A program made the position numbers and the translations under genes. The notes under the pieces were generated by a model that saw only the letters and a program-made list of their open reading frames with translations, did not search any database and had not been told where the DNA came from. A stretch of 64,000 bases of DNA from Sipunculus nudus (lineage: Eukaryota > Annelida > Sipuncula > Golfingiida > Sipunculidae): NCBI GenBank assembly GCA_026874595.1, contig CM049311.1, positions 45,079,676 through 45,143,675 on the forward strand. Direction: 5' to 3'. Numbering within the stretch: position 1 is the first letter of the stretch; every line of letters starts with the position of its first letter. Below, piece by piece: positions 53,837 to 64,000 of this stretch.

Positions 53837-54173
53837 TACATTTACGTTTGGATTACTTGCACTGCATTTGAATATATATTCCGAATTGGATAACTTTACC
53901 AACATCGTTAACGGGGTTTATTGTTTAGGTTTTGTGCGTAGCGGAGTGACACCACGCTCCCGGCTTCGCCTGATGACGGAGTGAGAGATCGCCTGAACAG
54001 CATCTTTGTAGCCATCTGTAAACTATTATTGGGTTGTATTAAATCCTTATTTATGTATTTCTGCCTTATTTCACTGTGAATGCATGCGACTTTGAGTGTC
54101 AAGTGCAGATACCTTAACCTGAGCCTGTAGAACGTAAGCTAACCAGAACTCACGGGTGTTACACCCCAGGTGC
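53837..54173 (+). repeat. Element D 3' LTR, second piece
   Basis: TACATTTACGTTTGG to CCCCAGGTG, matching 39045-39106 and 44853-45106. It reads uninterrupted through the L1-type LINE target (ACTTTACCAACATCGTTAAC at 53895). Confidence 0.88.
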
Positions 54174-54640
54174 ATGTTACACTAGTGTGTGTTACTGTGC
54201 ATAGTAGTAAACAATGAATACTGATCTAGATAACTAAGTGCATAGACAATCAAGTGTAGGTGTATATACAGAAAGCTAAGGGATATTCTATATACAAAGA
54301 AAATAAAATCTTTTATGGGATAAATTCAATTATTTAAACTAGTGCAACAATACAGGGACAACCTGTTGGTGTCATGATTAAGACTAGAGACCAGAGAATG
54401 CATTAAATATGTGCATGGTACATAGTGTGAAGAATGGTATATTGGTTTTACTAGTGTGTGCTACTGTGCCTAGAAGTAAAAAATGAATACTGATCTAGAC
54501 AGCAAAGTATATGGATAATCAAGTGTAGGTGTTACACTAAGCAAAGGGGTATGATAGGGATATGATACAAGGTTTTAGTATGGGGAAGGTAACTTGATAA
54601 GCACCAAATGCTTAAGCCGAGGGATGTCGATGCACAGACT
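54174..54640. repeat. 355-bp tandem repeat, right part
   Basis: Continues the 31195-31754 array: CACTAGTGTGTGTTACTG, GAATACTGATCTAGATAACTAAGT, TTTATGGGATAAATTCAATT (54312), then a further unit to GGTAACTTGATAAGCACCAAATG (54590-54612). Confidence 0.78.
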
Positions 54641-54928
54641 ATATATATAATAAGTAAATTACATTACAAAATTATAATAAATAAAAAATATAGACCTAAC
54701 CACATAATATATATTACATGGCCATTCACTGATGGGAGATGGAGGTCAACGTGCCTCCACCATAAAATTAAGATGATTTAGAAGGCAGTAAACTCCATCT
54801 CCCGTCTTTATCTATGCGGACCGTTTTGCCGACATTAAAAAAATAATTGTTACCCAATATACAGGATTTAAATAAAGGAGTAGATAAATAATAACACAAG
54901 GAATCCATAAGCTGTTTTTTTTTAATTA
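54641..54928. other. AT-rich spacer with short inverted repeat
   Basis: No gene. GGGAGATGGAG (54734-54744) and CTCCATCTCCC (54793-54803) are inverted, with GGAGG..CCTCC between. Confidence 0.5.
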
Positions 54929-57140
54929 AGCTGACTGTAAGTCATCTGAGCTATAGCGATCACTCTTTGTCCGTCGTCCGTCCGGCCGTCTGTCCGTTAA
55001 CAAGGCACAAATCGTAACCACTAGACCTGGAATCTTCTTACTTTACACCCAAAGAGGTCCATGAAAAATCTCCTTGGAAACCTGGAATTAGGTCTCTGTT
55101 ACCTATATCCTTCGAGCTATGGCGCCCTAAAGTACCCCCCAGAATAGTCAAAAATTTCATAGAAAAACATCAATATCTCATTAACTACATCACTGATGGT
55201 CATGATTTTTGGCATACATATTGATCATGAGATGTTCCATCAGTTCTTGCAGACTGGTGGCGCCACCTGTATTTTTTTTTTATTTTTATGAATTTTTTTC
55301 TCTATTTTTGAGACCTTTAAAAATGTGGACATCTGTTAACAGGGCACAAATCGTAAAGACTGGACCTAGAATCTTCATTCTTGACATTCTGAGAGACCTA
55401 TGAAAAGTCTCCATGGAAACCAGAAATTAGGTCTCTGTTACCGATATTCTTTGAGCTATGGGGCCCCAAAGTACCCCCCCCCCAGAATAGTGAAAAATTT
55501 CATACAGAACTTCAATATCTCATTAACTACATCACTTATGGTCATGATATTTGGCATACATATTGATCATGATATGTTTCATTAGTGTCTGCAGACTGTT
55601 GGCGCCACCTGTATTTTTCGATTTTTTACGAATTGTTTTCTCTATTTTGAGACCTTTAAAAATGTGAACATCTGTTAACAGGGCACAAATCGTAAAGACT
55701 GGACCTAAAATCTTCATTTTTGACATTCTGAGAGACCTATGAAAAGTCTCCATGGAAACCAGAAATTAGGTGTCTGTTACCCATATCCTTTGAGCTATGG
55801 GGCCCCAACGCACCCCCCAGAATAGTCAAAAATTTCATTTAAAAAAACTTCAATATCTGATTAACTACATCACTGATGGTCATGATTTTTGGCATACATA
55901 TTGATCATGAGATGTTTCATCAGTTTCTGCGGACTGGTGGCGCCACCTGTATTTTACAAATTTTTACAATTTTTTTCTCTATTTTTGAGACCTTCAAGGA
56001 TGTAGTTATCTGTCAACAGGGTTCAAATTGTAACAACTGGACCTAGAATCTTCATCCTTGACACACAAAGTGACCCATGAGAAGTCTCCATGGAAACCTG
56101 AAATTAGGTCTCTGTTACCCATATCCTTTGAGCTGTGGCACTCCAAAGTACAGCTCAGAATAATGGAAAATTTGATACAAAAGCTGAAGTATCTGAACAA
56201 CTAATGCAGTGATCACCATAATTGTTTGCATGGATATTGATCATGGAGTGTTTCATGAGTTTCCGCAGCCTCGGTGCGCCACCTCTATTTTTTTAATAAT
56301 TTTTACGAATTTTTTTCTTTAATTTTATGACTTTTAAAAAGGTAATCATCTGTTAACAGGGCAGAAATCGTAAAGACTGGACCTAGAATCTTCATTCTTT
56401 ACATTCTGAGAGGCCTATGAAAAGTCTCCATGGAAACCAGAAATTAGGTCTCTGTTACCCATATCCATCGAGCTATGGGGCCCAAAAGTATCCCCCAGAA
56501 TAGTCAAAAATTTCATACAAAAACTTCAATATCTCATTAACTACATCACTGATAGTCATGATTTTTGGCATACTTATTGATCATGAGATGTTTCATCAGT
56601 TTTAGCAGACTGGATGTGCCAACTCTATTATTTTTCAAATTTTTACAATTTTTTTCTCTATTTTTGAGACCTTTAAAGATGTGGTTATCTGTCAAAGGGT
56701 ACAAATTGTAACAACTGGACCTAGAATCTTCATGCTTGTCATGCAAGGAGGCCCATGAAAAGTGTCTACGGAAACCTGAAATTAGGTCTCTGTTACCCAT
56801 ATCCTACAAGCTATAGGACTCCAAAGTATCCCTCAGAATAATTGAAAATTTGATACAAAAGCTGAAGTATCTGAACAACCATGCTTCTTTGCATGGATAT
56901 TGACCATTAAGTGTTTTTATTAGTTTCTGCAGACTGGTGGAGCCACCTGTATTTTTTTAAAGTTTATGCATTTTTTCTCTATTTTTGAGATATATTAATA
57001 CAGACACAATCTTAGCCTGTTGGTTAATCTGTTTGATGCTTAAGTTGAATTGTTATATACTACCATTCAGATGATAAAATTTTCTTTTGCAAATCTCTTC
57101 CCAGTCAGCTGAGCGTCATGACTCAAGGGTCACTTGTTTT
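54929..57140. mobile_element. Tandem-core element, family 2
   Basis: Left end: hairpin AGCTGACT-GTA-AGTCATCT (54929-54947) and a CCGTC-rich run. Core: six units anchored at 55005, 55344, 55683, 56021, 56361 and 56699, a period of 338-340 bp. Right end: CAGTCAGCTGAGCGTCATGAC and a GACTCAAGGGTC imperfect palindrome, then TTGT and T-rich DNA. Several units contain GGTGGCGCCACC, as in family 1. No coding capacity. Units 4 and 6 resemble each other more than units 2, 3 and 5 (CAAATTGTAACAACTGG versus CAAATCGTAAAGACTGG). Confidence 0.78.
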
Positions 57141-58790
57141 TTATTATTCCGCCATGCATACAAGAATTGTTACCTCTTGACTTTTGTTGATATCCAGTCA
57201 CTATCTTTCAAGATAATGTTATGAATTGATAAAGTGCACATTAAATAATGACAGGTAGGCGAGTGATTCACGGACACGCAATGCCATTAAAAAAGCTGAA
57301 ACCGGATATCAGGCATATTAGAACTTTTAATACCTAGAATAAAATACTGCACAAATGTATTTTAAATTTTTTTTTTTTTTTTTTTTGCTTTTTTTTTGGG
57401 GGGGGGGGGGGGTATTCTGAGCAATGTTTTGCATAATCCACAAGTAGGTTGAAACCTAAACGTTTTGGTAAGGTACAGGGCCAGGGAGGGCGGTGTCAGC
57501 CCTGAAAACCCATTCTGGATCCGAGCTTAGTTCATTATCTTTCGTTCCAGTCAGCAGGACACACACCGTGACCAATATGGACCCAGAAAGATCGCGGTAA
57601 ACATCAAGGCAGGTCCTGGAGAATTCTCCTTGCAAGCTCAGTTTTACCTCACGTTGACCTTATTCTGTGAACGCTTTGAAAGCAACATTTCCTGAATATT
57701 AAAGGCTGTTGAACTGGACCTCAAACAGTAAAATAATGTGCATAATGGTCGACTTGTAATTGTCTGCTAATACAATTTGGACAATATTGCCACAACCAGC
57801 TCCTCCCCGATGTCACTTGCTTGTCTTATATCTCACAAAAATCTGTCCATTTTGAGCAAAACATGATAAAACAAACCTCCAGTTTCTCAAAAAAAATTGA
57901 AATATGGATTGCGTCAGAATGGACTGTGCTTATTTATTTTTCATCGCTTTATCTTTTGTACATATGAATGTCGACGCCATATCTGTTGACTGGTTAATAT
58001 GGATCTTCAAGATTCGTATGAGACCGACACATCAGTCGCATGAGACCGTAAACTCTGCACTCTTACATACACGTGTCTTAATTAATAAAATAGATGTACA
58101 GTGCATCTCTTTGTCACATCTATAATCCCTGTTTATCATGTTTTTTTGTAAATTAGGCCAAGTACAGTTCCTGAAATATATGTATATATTACCTCTCTCT
58201 TTTTCTTTCTCTCTATATGTAAAAATATATATAATTTATATACATATGTATTTGTCACATCACTTTGATTCATAAAAACAAATAAAGAAAATCTGTTTCA
58301 TACTTTCAAAGATCATCATAGAAATTTGAACAAGAACAGACGAACCACTTCCTAGGATAATGACTCATTTCTAAAAAAATTTATTTCACTATAATTATTT
58401 CGATTTTGTGAAATAAAATCATACATTTTCTGAGTAATCAATGCATAATAATATGTTGTTAATAATATGTTATGCATGTTATCTTTATATATTTAGATAT
58501 ATTTATGGACTGAATAATGTTACAGTAGCACCACTTGCAAAATTCTCTATACATACATATGCAAGTGGAATGGATATTTTGACATGGACAGAATAACTTA
58601 CACAGATTTCATATCGGATTTACAGTCTTACCTCTTTAATTCATTCGCCAGCCTTGGGACTTGGGGGAATTTCTGGCTATAGGCGAGGGTGGCGGTTGAT
58701 CGAGGGGTCCAAATGAGATGTGCAGGGTAGCTAAAATATGGCCATGCATTTCTTAGGCTCGTCTTTAACTAGTCATATTAAAAACACATT
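57141..58790. other. No gene recognised
   Basis: Holds a poly-T/poly-G run (57368-57411) and a diverged family-2-like stretch at about 57555-57665 (GGACACACACCGTGACC.., GGACCCAGAA). AT-rich microsatellites occur near 58180-58260. No exon or RNA gene supported. Confidence 0.5.
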
Positions 58791-58796
58791 TTTTAT

Positions 58797-59233
58797 ATAT
58801 TTATATAACTTTATTCACATAGGAAGAAACAAATACAAATAATTACAGAAAAAATACAGTGTGTACAATCTATTTAAAAAGATATACATATATAATATAT
58901 TCGGTCAAAATATAAAAATTCTCCTTGTGCCATTTTACTTTCAACCGATTGTGCCCCAGAGAATTCCGTAATGGAGCATTGTTTGCTAGCTAGTGTTTGA
59001 AGAGCTGTTATTCTACGGTCCAATATGTAAAAATGCTTCAATATCAGACTGTTCGCTGTAGTTGAAGCTCTCGAAATATCATAAGACGGTCTTCATGGCC
59101 TGACGGACTTCAGCGGATGTGTGCGGAAGTGGGGAACTATTTCCTCAGGTTCAGAGGTCGGACGGGCTGTATCATCGTAATCTCTGTCACTGTTTCCACG
59201 ATATCTTGATCGCTCAAAAGTTGTGCTGTTCCT
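58797..59233 (-). CDS. Possible host terminal exon and 3' UTR (minus strand)
   Basis: No family recognised. The minus frame from 59233 to TGA 59093-59095 reads RNSTTFERSRYRGNSDRDY, then DDTARPTSEPEEIV and PHFRTHPLKSVRP: hydrophilic, charged, non-repetitive, like a cytoplasmic or linker tail. About 280 bases beyond the stop lies AATAAA (58810-58815 on the minus strand), followed by T/GT-rich DNA, a good poly(A) site arrangement. The frame is closed upstream by TAG that could be part of an acceptor (CAGAATAG), but the pyrimidine tract is weak. Neighbouring minus frames up to about 59400 also look protein-like. It may instead belong to the LTR of element F. Confidence 0.28.
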
Positions 59234-59439
59234 CTATTCTGATCGGCATTGACGCATTCCTGATGAGACTTGCGTGCACTGTGGTCAATCCCGAGGCAAT
59301 CTGTCACTCGTTGTAGAAGAGGATGGATAAGGAGCGAGTCTAGGAGCGTAAAGCGAACGGACAGAGCCAAGCCCGGACGACAGCTGTTTTAGTGCTGAAA
59401 GAAGCTGACAGGAACGAAGGGTGCGCTGTTCGCACAGTG

Positions 59440-59653
59440 ACGGAGTGTAAGAGTACGGTTAGATGTAAGTTAATGTATTTTAATAAAGATTATTGGTTAA
59501 ATTGATTGTCTTGTTGTTTCTGTCCTCGCCAAGGGACCCCCCCCCCTTAATTGAGTTTCCAGTGGTGCCATTATCGCCCATCTAGAAACTGGGGAAAGCT
59601 CTCCGGGTTATGTACCCCCGGATTTACCTTGGAGGTAGGTTAAAAACGGTACA
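59440..59653 (+). repeat. Element F 5' LTR, right part
   Basis: The primer-binding site at 59656 places the LTR end at ...AAAAACGGTACA (59653). AATAAA at 59480 would be its polyadenylation signal. The left border cannot be set because the 3' LTR is outside the window; 59440 is only the start of the part I can argue for. A poly-C run lies at 59536-59546. Confidence 0.5.
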
Positions 59654-59655
59654 TC

Positions 59656-59673
59656 TGGCGCCTTACCGTGGGG
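59656..59673 (+). promoter_or_regulatory. Element F primer-binding site
   Basis: TGGCGCCTTACCGTGGGG, two bases after the LTR. It differs from that of element D after TGGCGCC, so a different tRNA or a diverged site is likely. Confidence 0.65.
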
Positions 59674-60628
59674 TAAGTTGAGCTTTCCCTGACGGATTTT
59701 CGGCTTGTAAATAGTTCACTCGGCGAGAGGCAGAATAACAGGTCAACTGGACCGAGTGACGTCACAGCAAGTCTTGCTAGCACTTGGTATATCGTTGCGT
59801 TAATCTCTGAACCTCGCAGTTAACAGAGAATATATTGTTGCCACGTGAGTGACAAATCATAAATTCTGAGACGGTTTAAGACAGGATTTTTTTTTCTGTT
59901 TTGGTACTGATCTGCTTAAAGGTGGATACAGCTTGTTGAGCTGAGTTTGTTATTAACTTCTTAGTTGCTTAGCAGTCTGTACAGTTGATATTTAAATAAG
60001 CTGAGACACTGCCTCAGTCTGAGACTAACAGTGAAGTAGTCTGTATTTAATTATCTTTTGTGATGGAGCGGAACATTAATCTGTAAGTTATATTTATCTT
60101 CATTTACTGTGATTTAATTAGTATTGTAAATTGTCAGCAGTACAGTTGGTTTCATATTAAATTGTCATCAATAGAGCTCTACTGTTGAAGCTGTGATTTT
60201 GTATAGTGAAGTGTTAAATCATTGGTTATACTGTGCTTGATAACTGCATTAAGAGTGTGTCTGTAAAAAGTATAGTGTAGAATATTTTAATTTTTATTTT
60301 GTGACCAGAGAAACACATATAGCATAATCAGTTTTATTTTACTTATCAGCAATAATTCATTATTGTTGACATTGATTTTTTTTGTAATAAAGTGTTGATA
60401 TTCACATTGTTTATGTTCTGATTGATAAAGTATCTTTCATTAAGTATGGTAATACATTAAGAAGGGCTTTGATACTTTGAATCATTTAATTGTACTTATA
60501 ACGTTTTGAGTACAGTTGTATATATTTGTGTACTGAGCTTAGTATATAAATATACAGCTGTGTGATAGTCAGTCTTTTATAAGATAGAGTAAACTTGAAA
60601 ACCTTGTTGGAATATTATTAGATTTGAG
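59674..60628 (+). other. Element F leader
   Basis: About 950 bp of AT-rich sequence without open frames between primer-binding site and gag. No internal repeat noticed. Confidence 0.5.
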
Positions 60629-61803
60629 GATGACAAGTCCACGTAAACAGTGGTTGGGCGGGTTGACCCCAGGTGGGCATGGGGAGCACTACCCCTCCTG
60701 TAGAACAGGATGAGTCGTATTTAACTGTGGATCAGACAGGTTTTGGGATGTGGAGTCCCACAAACCCATTCCTGATGGATGTGACAGGGGCTATAGCGAG
60801 TACGAACCCATTCCTGAGAAACATAGAGCCAATTAGTCAGAGACAAATACCCACAGTACAGATGACCGAAGATAATTCTGTTCGTGCATTACCACCAATA
60901 CCAATGATGCCACTATCGCCGGGCTCAGCCTGTGGCAGACCCCCCCACAAAGAAACAAAAAGAACCTGATAAATTTGACGGCGACCGAGTAGAATGGGTA
61001 GACTTCGAGATTCACTTCGAAACCATCGCAGAGTGGAATGGCTGGACGGAGGCAGAGAAAGCCCTGCAGCTTTCTACGTGTTTAAGAGGAATGACTACTT
61101 CCCCATGAAAAATGCTTTGGCCAAGAGATTCGGTCCTCCGTGTAAAGAGAGCGCATTTCGAGCGATTTTCCGGGAGCGAAAGAGAGGCGCAAAGGAAAGC
61201 TTAATGGATTATGGAAGTGAGATCTCTCGTCTTGCCCAGAGGGCATACCCAGGTTTTTGCGGCGAGACCTTAGATTTAATCGCCAGGGATCAGTTTGTTA
61301 GAGGGTTGAGCGATATTGAGATGAGGAGATATGTTGACCTCCGCTGCCCATCAAGTCTAGAGGAAGCTGTCAGCTTAGCAACACAAAACGAATCGTTTGA
61401 GGAGAGTGAAAGTGTTTGGCAAGATCGTAAGTTCCAACCACGGTCGGCTCCGATAGATGTTCCGACAACACGAACTGACGAACAAGTAACACAGCTTCAG
61501 GAGCAAGTTAAAAGGTTGATGGCCAATGAGAGTAGGACTCAAGAAGTTAACCAGGCTGTTAGTCGCCAGTTAGATTCCCTAACTGAGCAGGTTAACAAGC
61601 TATCGCAAATGTTGGCTGGAACAAGCCAACGGTGGTCAGCTGACTCCAGCGACAGTGGAGCGAGTGGGGCCAGAAGTGAATGGACTGTACCATCAAGGAA
61701 AACAAGTTCAGATCCAGAACCTGCACAGCTGTGTTTTGGTTATGGTCAGCCTGGCCACTTCAAAAGAAATTGTCCGACCGGACCAAAGAAACAACTGGTA
61801 TAA
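60629..61803 (+). pseudogene. Element F gag
   Basis: ATG 60679 opens MGSTTPPVEQDESYL with a Pro-rich N-terminal region; it ends after a frame change near the C run at 60949-60955. The gag core KFDGDRVEWVDFEIHFETIA and NGWTEAEKALQLSTCLRG lies in the next frame (about 60972-61090). The frame 60994-61803 carries the rest: ESLMDYGSEISRLAQRAYPG, ARDQFVRGLSDIEMRRYV, a coiled coil with Gln/Asn-rich heptads (about 61480-61620), then the zinc knuckle CFGYGQPGHFKRNC at about 61733-61775, where the second Cys is Tyr. At least two shifts. Confidence 0.82.
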
Positions 61804-62713
61804 AAGGCGGATGGTTGATAGAGAGTGTTGTTCAAAATAAGGCTGTTGACCTTCTAGTTGATAACGGATCAGATATGTCCTTGCTAGACTATTCATTCTT
61901 CCGGAAACTACCATACTATATCCAGCGTAAGCTGAGAGACTCCAGTTGTTACGTCAACACTGCCTCCGGGAATCAAATGGACATCAAAGGAGAGATTGAC
62001 TTGAAGCTTCAGTTAGGTGGCCAGGTATGGAAACATACCTTTGTTATCAGCAAATTAGGGTCTTTAAAAGGAATTCTCGGAAATGATTTTATGCGCGATG
62101 TTGGCTGCCTGATTGATATGAAGCTCGAAATACTGTAGATAGAACAAGAACGGTACACGTTACAGGCTGAATCAAGTGACAGCTGCCGCAGAGTAAGGTT
62201 AAGTGAGTCTCTTGAGATACCACCCAGACATGAGGTTAGGGCACCGGCCTTCTTGGACAAGCTCAGAGTTGGAGATGGCCAACCTGAGGTTGGTTTGGTG
62301 CAGCCTCTCACATCACTGGTTGAGGAGACAGGACTTTTCATGGGGACAGCATTAGTAAATACCACCCAGGTGAGCGTTCCAGTCACTTTGATGAACCTTG
62401 GCGATGAGACTAAGTACTTGCCGGCCGGACTCACAGTGGGAGTTGTGGAAGAAGTTAATAGAGTTCAGAACACAGCTGAGTCAGTGGTGAGGAGGTCCCC
62501 CACTGACGCCTCCGTACCGGTACATTTGGAACCCATGTTAGAGGAGATGTCTGATGAGTTGAGTCCTGACCAGCGAAGGCAAGTATGGCAACTAGTGGCA
62601 GAATACAGTGATGTGTTCGCGTCACCGGATGGAGCTTTGGGACTCCCTGATTTGGTAGAGCACACCATTGATACGGAGGGTCGTCCACCTGTGAAACAAG
62701 GCCCAAGGAGGTA
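61804..62713 (+). pseudogene. Element F protease and pol linker
   Basis: GWLIESVVQNKAVDLLVDNGSDMSLL: the retropepsin active site is D-N-G rather than D-T-G (about 61858-61866). FVISKLGSLKGILGNDF fits the flap/second G region. TAG at 62136 interrupts, then a long linker continues (LRVGDGQPEVGLVQPL, VPVTLMNLGDETKYLPAG) into the pre-RT segment (LSPDQRRQVWQLVAEYSDVFA, LGLPDLVEHTIDTEG). Stop TAA at 62712. Confidence 0.8.
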
Positions 62714-63680
62714 ACCACTAGCTTGACGGGACATAGCTGACCAAGAAATTGACAAGATGCTAGAGAAAGGCTTTATTGAGCCAAGTGACAGTCTATTGGC
62801 TAGCCCAATAGTATTGGTAACTAAACGTGACGGGTCCACCAGATTTTGTGTGGACTATAGGCGTTTAAATGAGGCGACTCGTAAAGATGCATATCCGTTG
62901 CCACGGGTGGATGAAACTATCGATACCCTGTCGGGTGCACAGTGGTTCAGTACACTTGATCTTGCCAGTGGTTATTGGCAAATCAGCGTGCAAGAAAAGG
63001 ACCGGTCCAAGACGGCATTCACGACCAGGAGAGGACTTTTCCAATGACGAGTCATGCCGTTCGTGCTTAGCAACGCCCCAGCAACTTTTTCTAGATGGAT
63101 GGAACTGGTTCTTCGAGGACTGCACTGGGAGAGATGTTTGGTGTATCTTGACGACATCATTGTGTTTGGTGCAGATTTTGACCAGACTCTTGCAAACCTG
63201 AAGATGATATTTAAACGACTGAGATCAGCCAAGTTGAGGCTGAAACCCAAGAAATGTATGTTATTCCAGCTGAGCGTAAAGTTCTTTGGACATGTTGTTT
63301 ATGGCGATGGAGTTGAGTGTGACCTAGAAAAGATTCAGTGTGTACAGGAATGGAAGACTCCTGAGTGTTTGACCGAGGTGAGAAGCTTTCTTGGTTTTGC
63401 TTCATATTACAGGAGATTCATTGCAGAGTCAGCACACATCGCCTCACCGCTAACCGCACTGACCAAGAAAAACACTAAGTTCAAGTGGGATGATGACTGT
63501 GAGGAAGCCTTCCGGCAGTTGAAACAGAAGCTGACTACCTCACCAGTGCTGGCATACCCTCGCCAAGAAGGTATACTAATCTTGGACACCGATGCCAGCG
63601 GGGTCTGCATTGGAGGCTGCCTCTCACAAATTCAAGATGGGCAAAAGGCGAGTCGTGGCTTATGCGAGCAAAAGCCTTAG
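62714..63680 (+). pseudogene. Element F reverse transcriptase and RNase H start
   Basis: DQEIDKMLEKGFIEPS, then RFCVDYRRLNEATRKDAYPLP, FSTLDLASGYWQISV (first Asp), TTRRGLFQ and a TGA at 63045-63047, VMPFVLSNAPATFSRWMEL and the intact catalytic box CLVYLDDIIVFG near 63138-63170. Thumb/connection: LKPKKCMLF, SFLGFASYYRRFI. RNase H: ILILDTDASGVCIGGCLSQ (63569-63626); frame changes near 63640. Better preserved than elements B and D. Confidence 0.88.
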
Positions 63681-64000
63681 CACAGCCCAGAGGAAATACT
63701 GTACCACAAAGTAGGAGTTATTGGCAGTGGTTACATTCGTCAAGCACTTCCGCATGTACTTTTGGGGACGACCTTTTCTGATCAGGTTGGATCATGCCTC
63801 TCTGACGTGGCTGTTGCACTTTAAGGAACCTGAGCGCATGGTAGCAAGGTGGATTTCCATGTTAGACACATATGACTTCACCATTCGTCACCGTCCTGGA
63901 GCTAAACAAGGAAATGCTGATGGACTTACTAGGCAGCAGTGCACTCAATGCAAACGGTTTGATTGTCGTGCTGCCAGTACTGAGTCCAAGGAAACTGATA
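63640..64000 (+). pseudogene. Element F RNase H end, cut by window
   Basis: In the shifted frame: VVAYASKSLSTAQRKYCTT, TAG at 63713, ELLAVVTFVKHFRMYFWGRPF, LDHASLTWLLHF, ARWISMLDTYDFTIRHRPG, NADGLTRQQCTQC. Integrase and 3' LTR would lie beyond the window. Confidence 0.85.

Larger units (their letters stand above)
31755..54173 (+). mobile_element. Ty3/gypsy element D, hugely expanded by nested insertions
   Basis: Two LTRs of about 600 bp enclose a primer-binding site, gag, pol and a poly-G polypurine tract. The 5' LTR survives as three pieces (31755-31967, 38977-39106, 44853-45106); the 3' LTR as two (51857-52137, 53837-54173). Aligned by eye the pieces add up to about 597 and 618 bp and match end to end. 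The insertions are a Jockey-type LINE, an L1-type LINE holding an LTR element, a 586-bp element in pol and a tandem-core element. No clean 5-bp target duplication is visible at the outer ends; the flanks are two phases of one 355-bp repeat unit. Confidence 0.88.

Noticed and set aside
57555-57665. Exon-like frame between an AG and a stop on the plus strand
   Set aside because: The same text is a diverged family-2 repeat unit (GTGACC..GGACCCAGAA, GGAGAATTCTCCTTG), so it is repeat DNA.
1-64000. CRISPR arrays, bacterial operons, rRNA or tRNA genes
   Set aside because: Repeats here have units of 21, 280, 339 or 355 bp without spacers of CRISPR type; no rRNA or intact tRNA cloverleaf was found; only a tRNA-like SINE head at 9360-9412.

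Overview
This is AT-rich animal genomic DNA with no prokaryotic features. The composition, the (AG)n/(AT)n/poly-G tracts, a tRNA-derived SINE, Ty3/gypsy, BEL/Pao, Jockey-, CR1/L2- and L1-type retroelements, and short elements with terminal hairpins around tandem-repeat cores (like the pearl/CvA/HINE-type elements of bivalves) point to a marine invertebrate, most likely a mollusc. The taxon is inference. No complete host gene is visible. Four possible host exons are noted at low confidence, two plus-strand (about 6.06-6.26 kb and 9.1-9.25 kb) and two minus-strand terminal exons (30.85-30.96 kb and 58.8-59.2 kb).

Layout. 0-9.3 kb: non-coding, with inverted-repeat-bounded blocks (1346-2737; 5109-6788), a 21-bp minisatellite, a truncated tandem-core element (3420-3850) and a GA-rich minisatellite (8643-9012). 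9.36-9.70 kb: a SINE with a TATC tail. 9.71-12.7 kb: a 5'-truncated, broken BEL/Pao element. 12.7-16.8 kb: AT-rich repeats and a 1.2-kb GC-bearing block between two 20-bp direct repeats. 16.84-27.20 kb: Ty3/gypsy element B (5-bp duplication ACGCT), itself split by gypsy element C (17904-22523, duplication GACAG) and by a tandem-core element (24437-25613). 27.47-30.25 kb: a CR1/L2-type LINE relic split by a 1,365-bp hAT-type element (27837-29201, 8-bp duplication). 31.2-54.6 kb: a 355-bp tandem repeat split by gypsy element D.

Element D is the centrepiece. Its 5' LTR is about 600 bp of sequence spread over 13.35 kb (31755-45106), because a 7.0-kb Jockey-type LINE (31968-38965), an L1-type LINE (39107-44839) and, inside the latter, a gag-only LTR element E (39566-43938) inserted into it. 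Its internal region (45107-51856) holds broken gag and pol, a 586-bp insertion in pol and a possible 3' accessory reading frame. Its 3' LTR (51857-54173) is split by a second tandem-core element (52138-53836). The two LTRs of D act as empty sites for each other's insertions, so most boundaries can be set to the base.

54.93-57.14 kb: an element with six units of about 339 bp. 57.1-58.8 kb: nothing recognised. From about 59.5 kb to the window end: the 5' part of another gypsy element (F) with broken gag and pol, running out of the window.

Almost every coding region is a retroelement protein and nearly all are broken by stops or frameshifts. The best preserved is the Jockey-type LINE (ORF1 open over 904 codons, ORF2 with one stop and one frameshift). 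The window records successive transposition waves with recoverable relative order.
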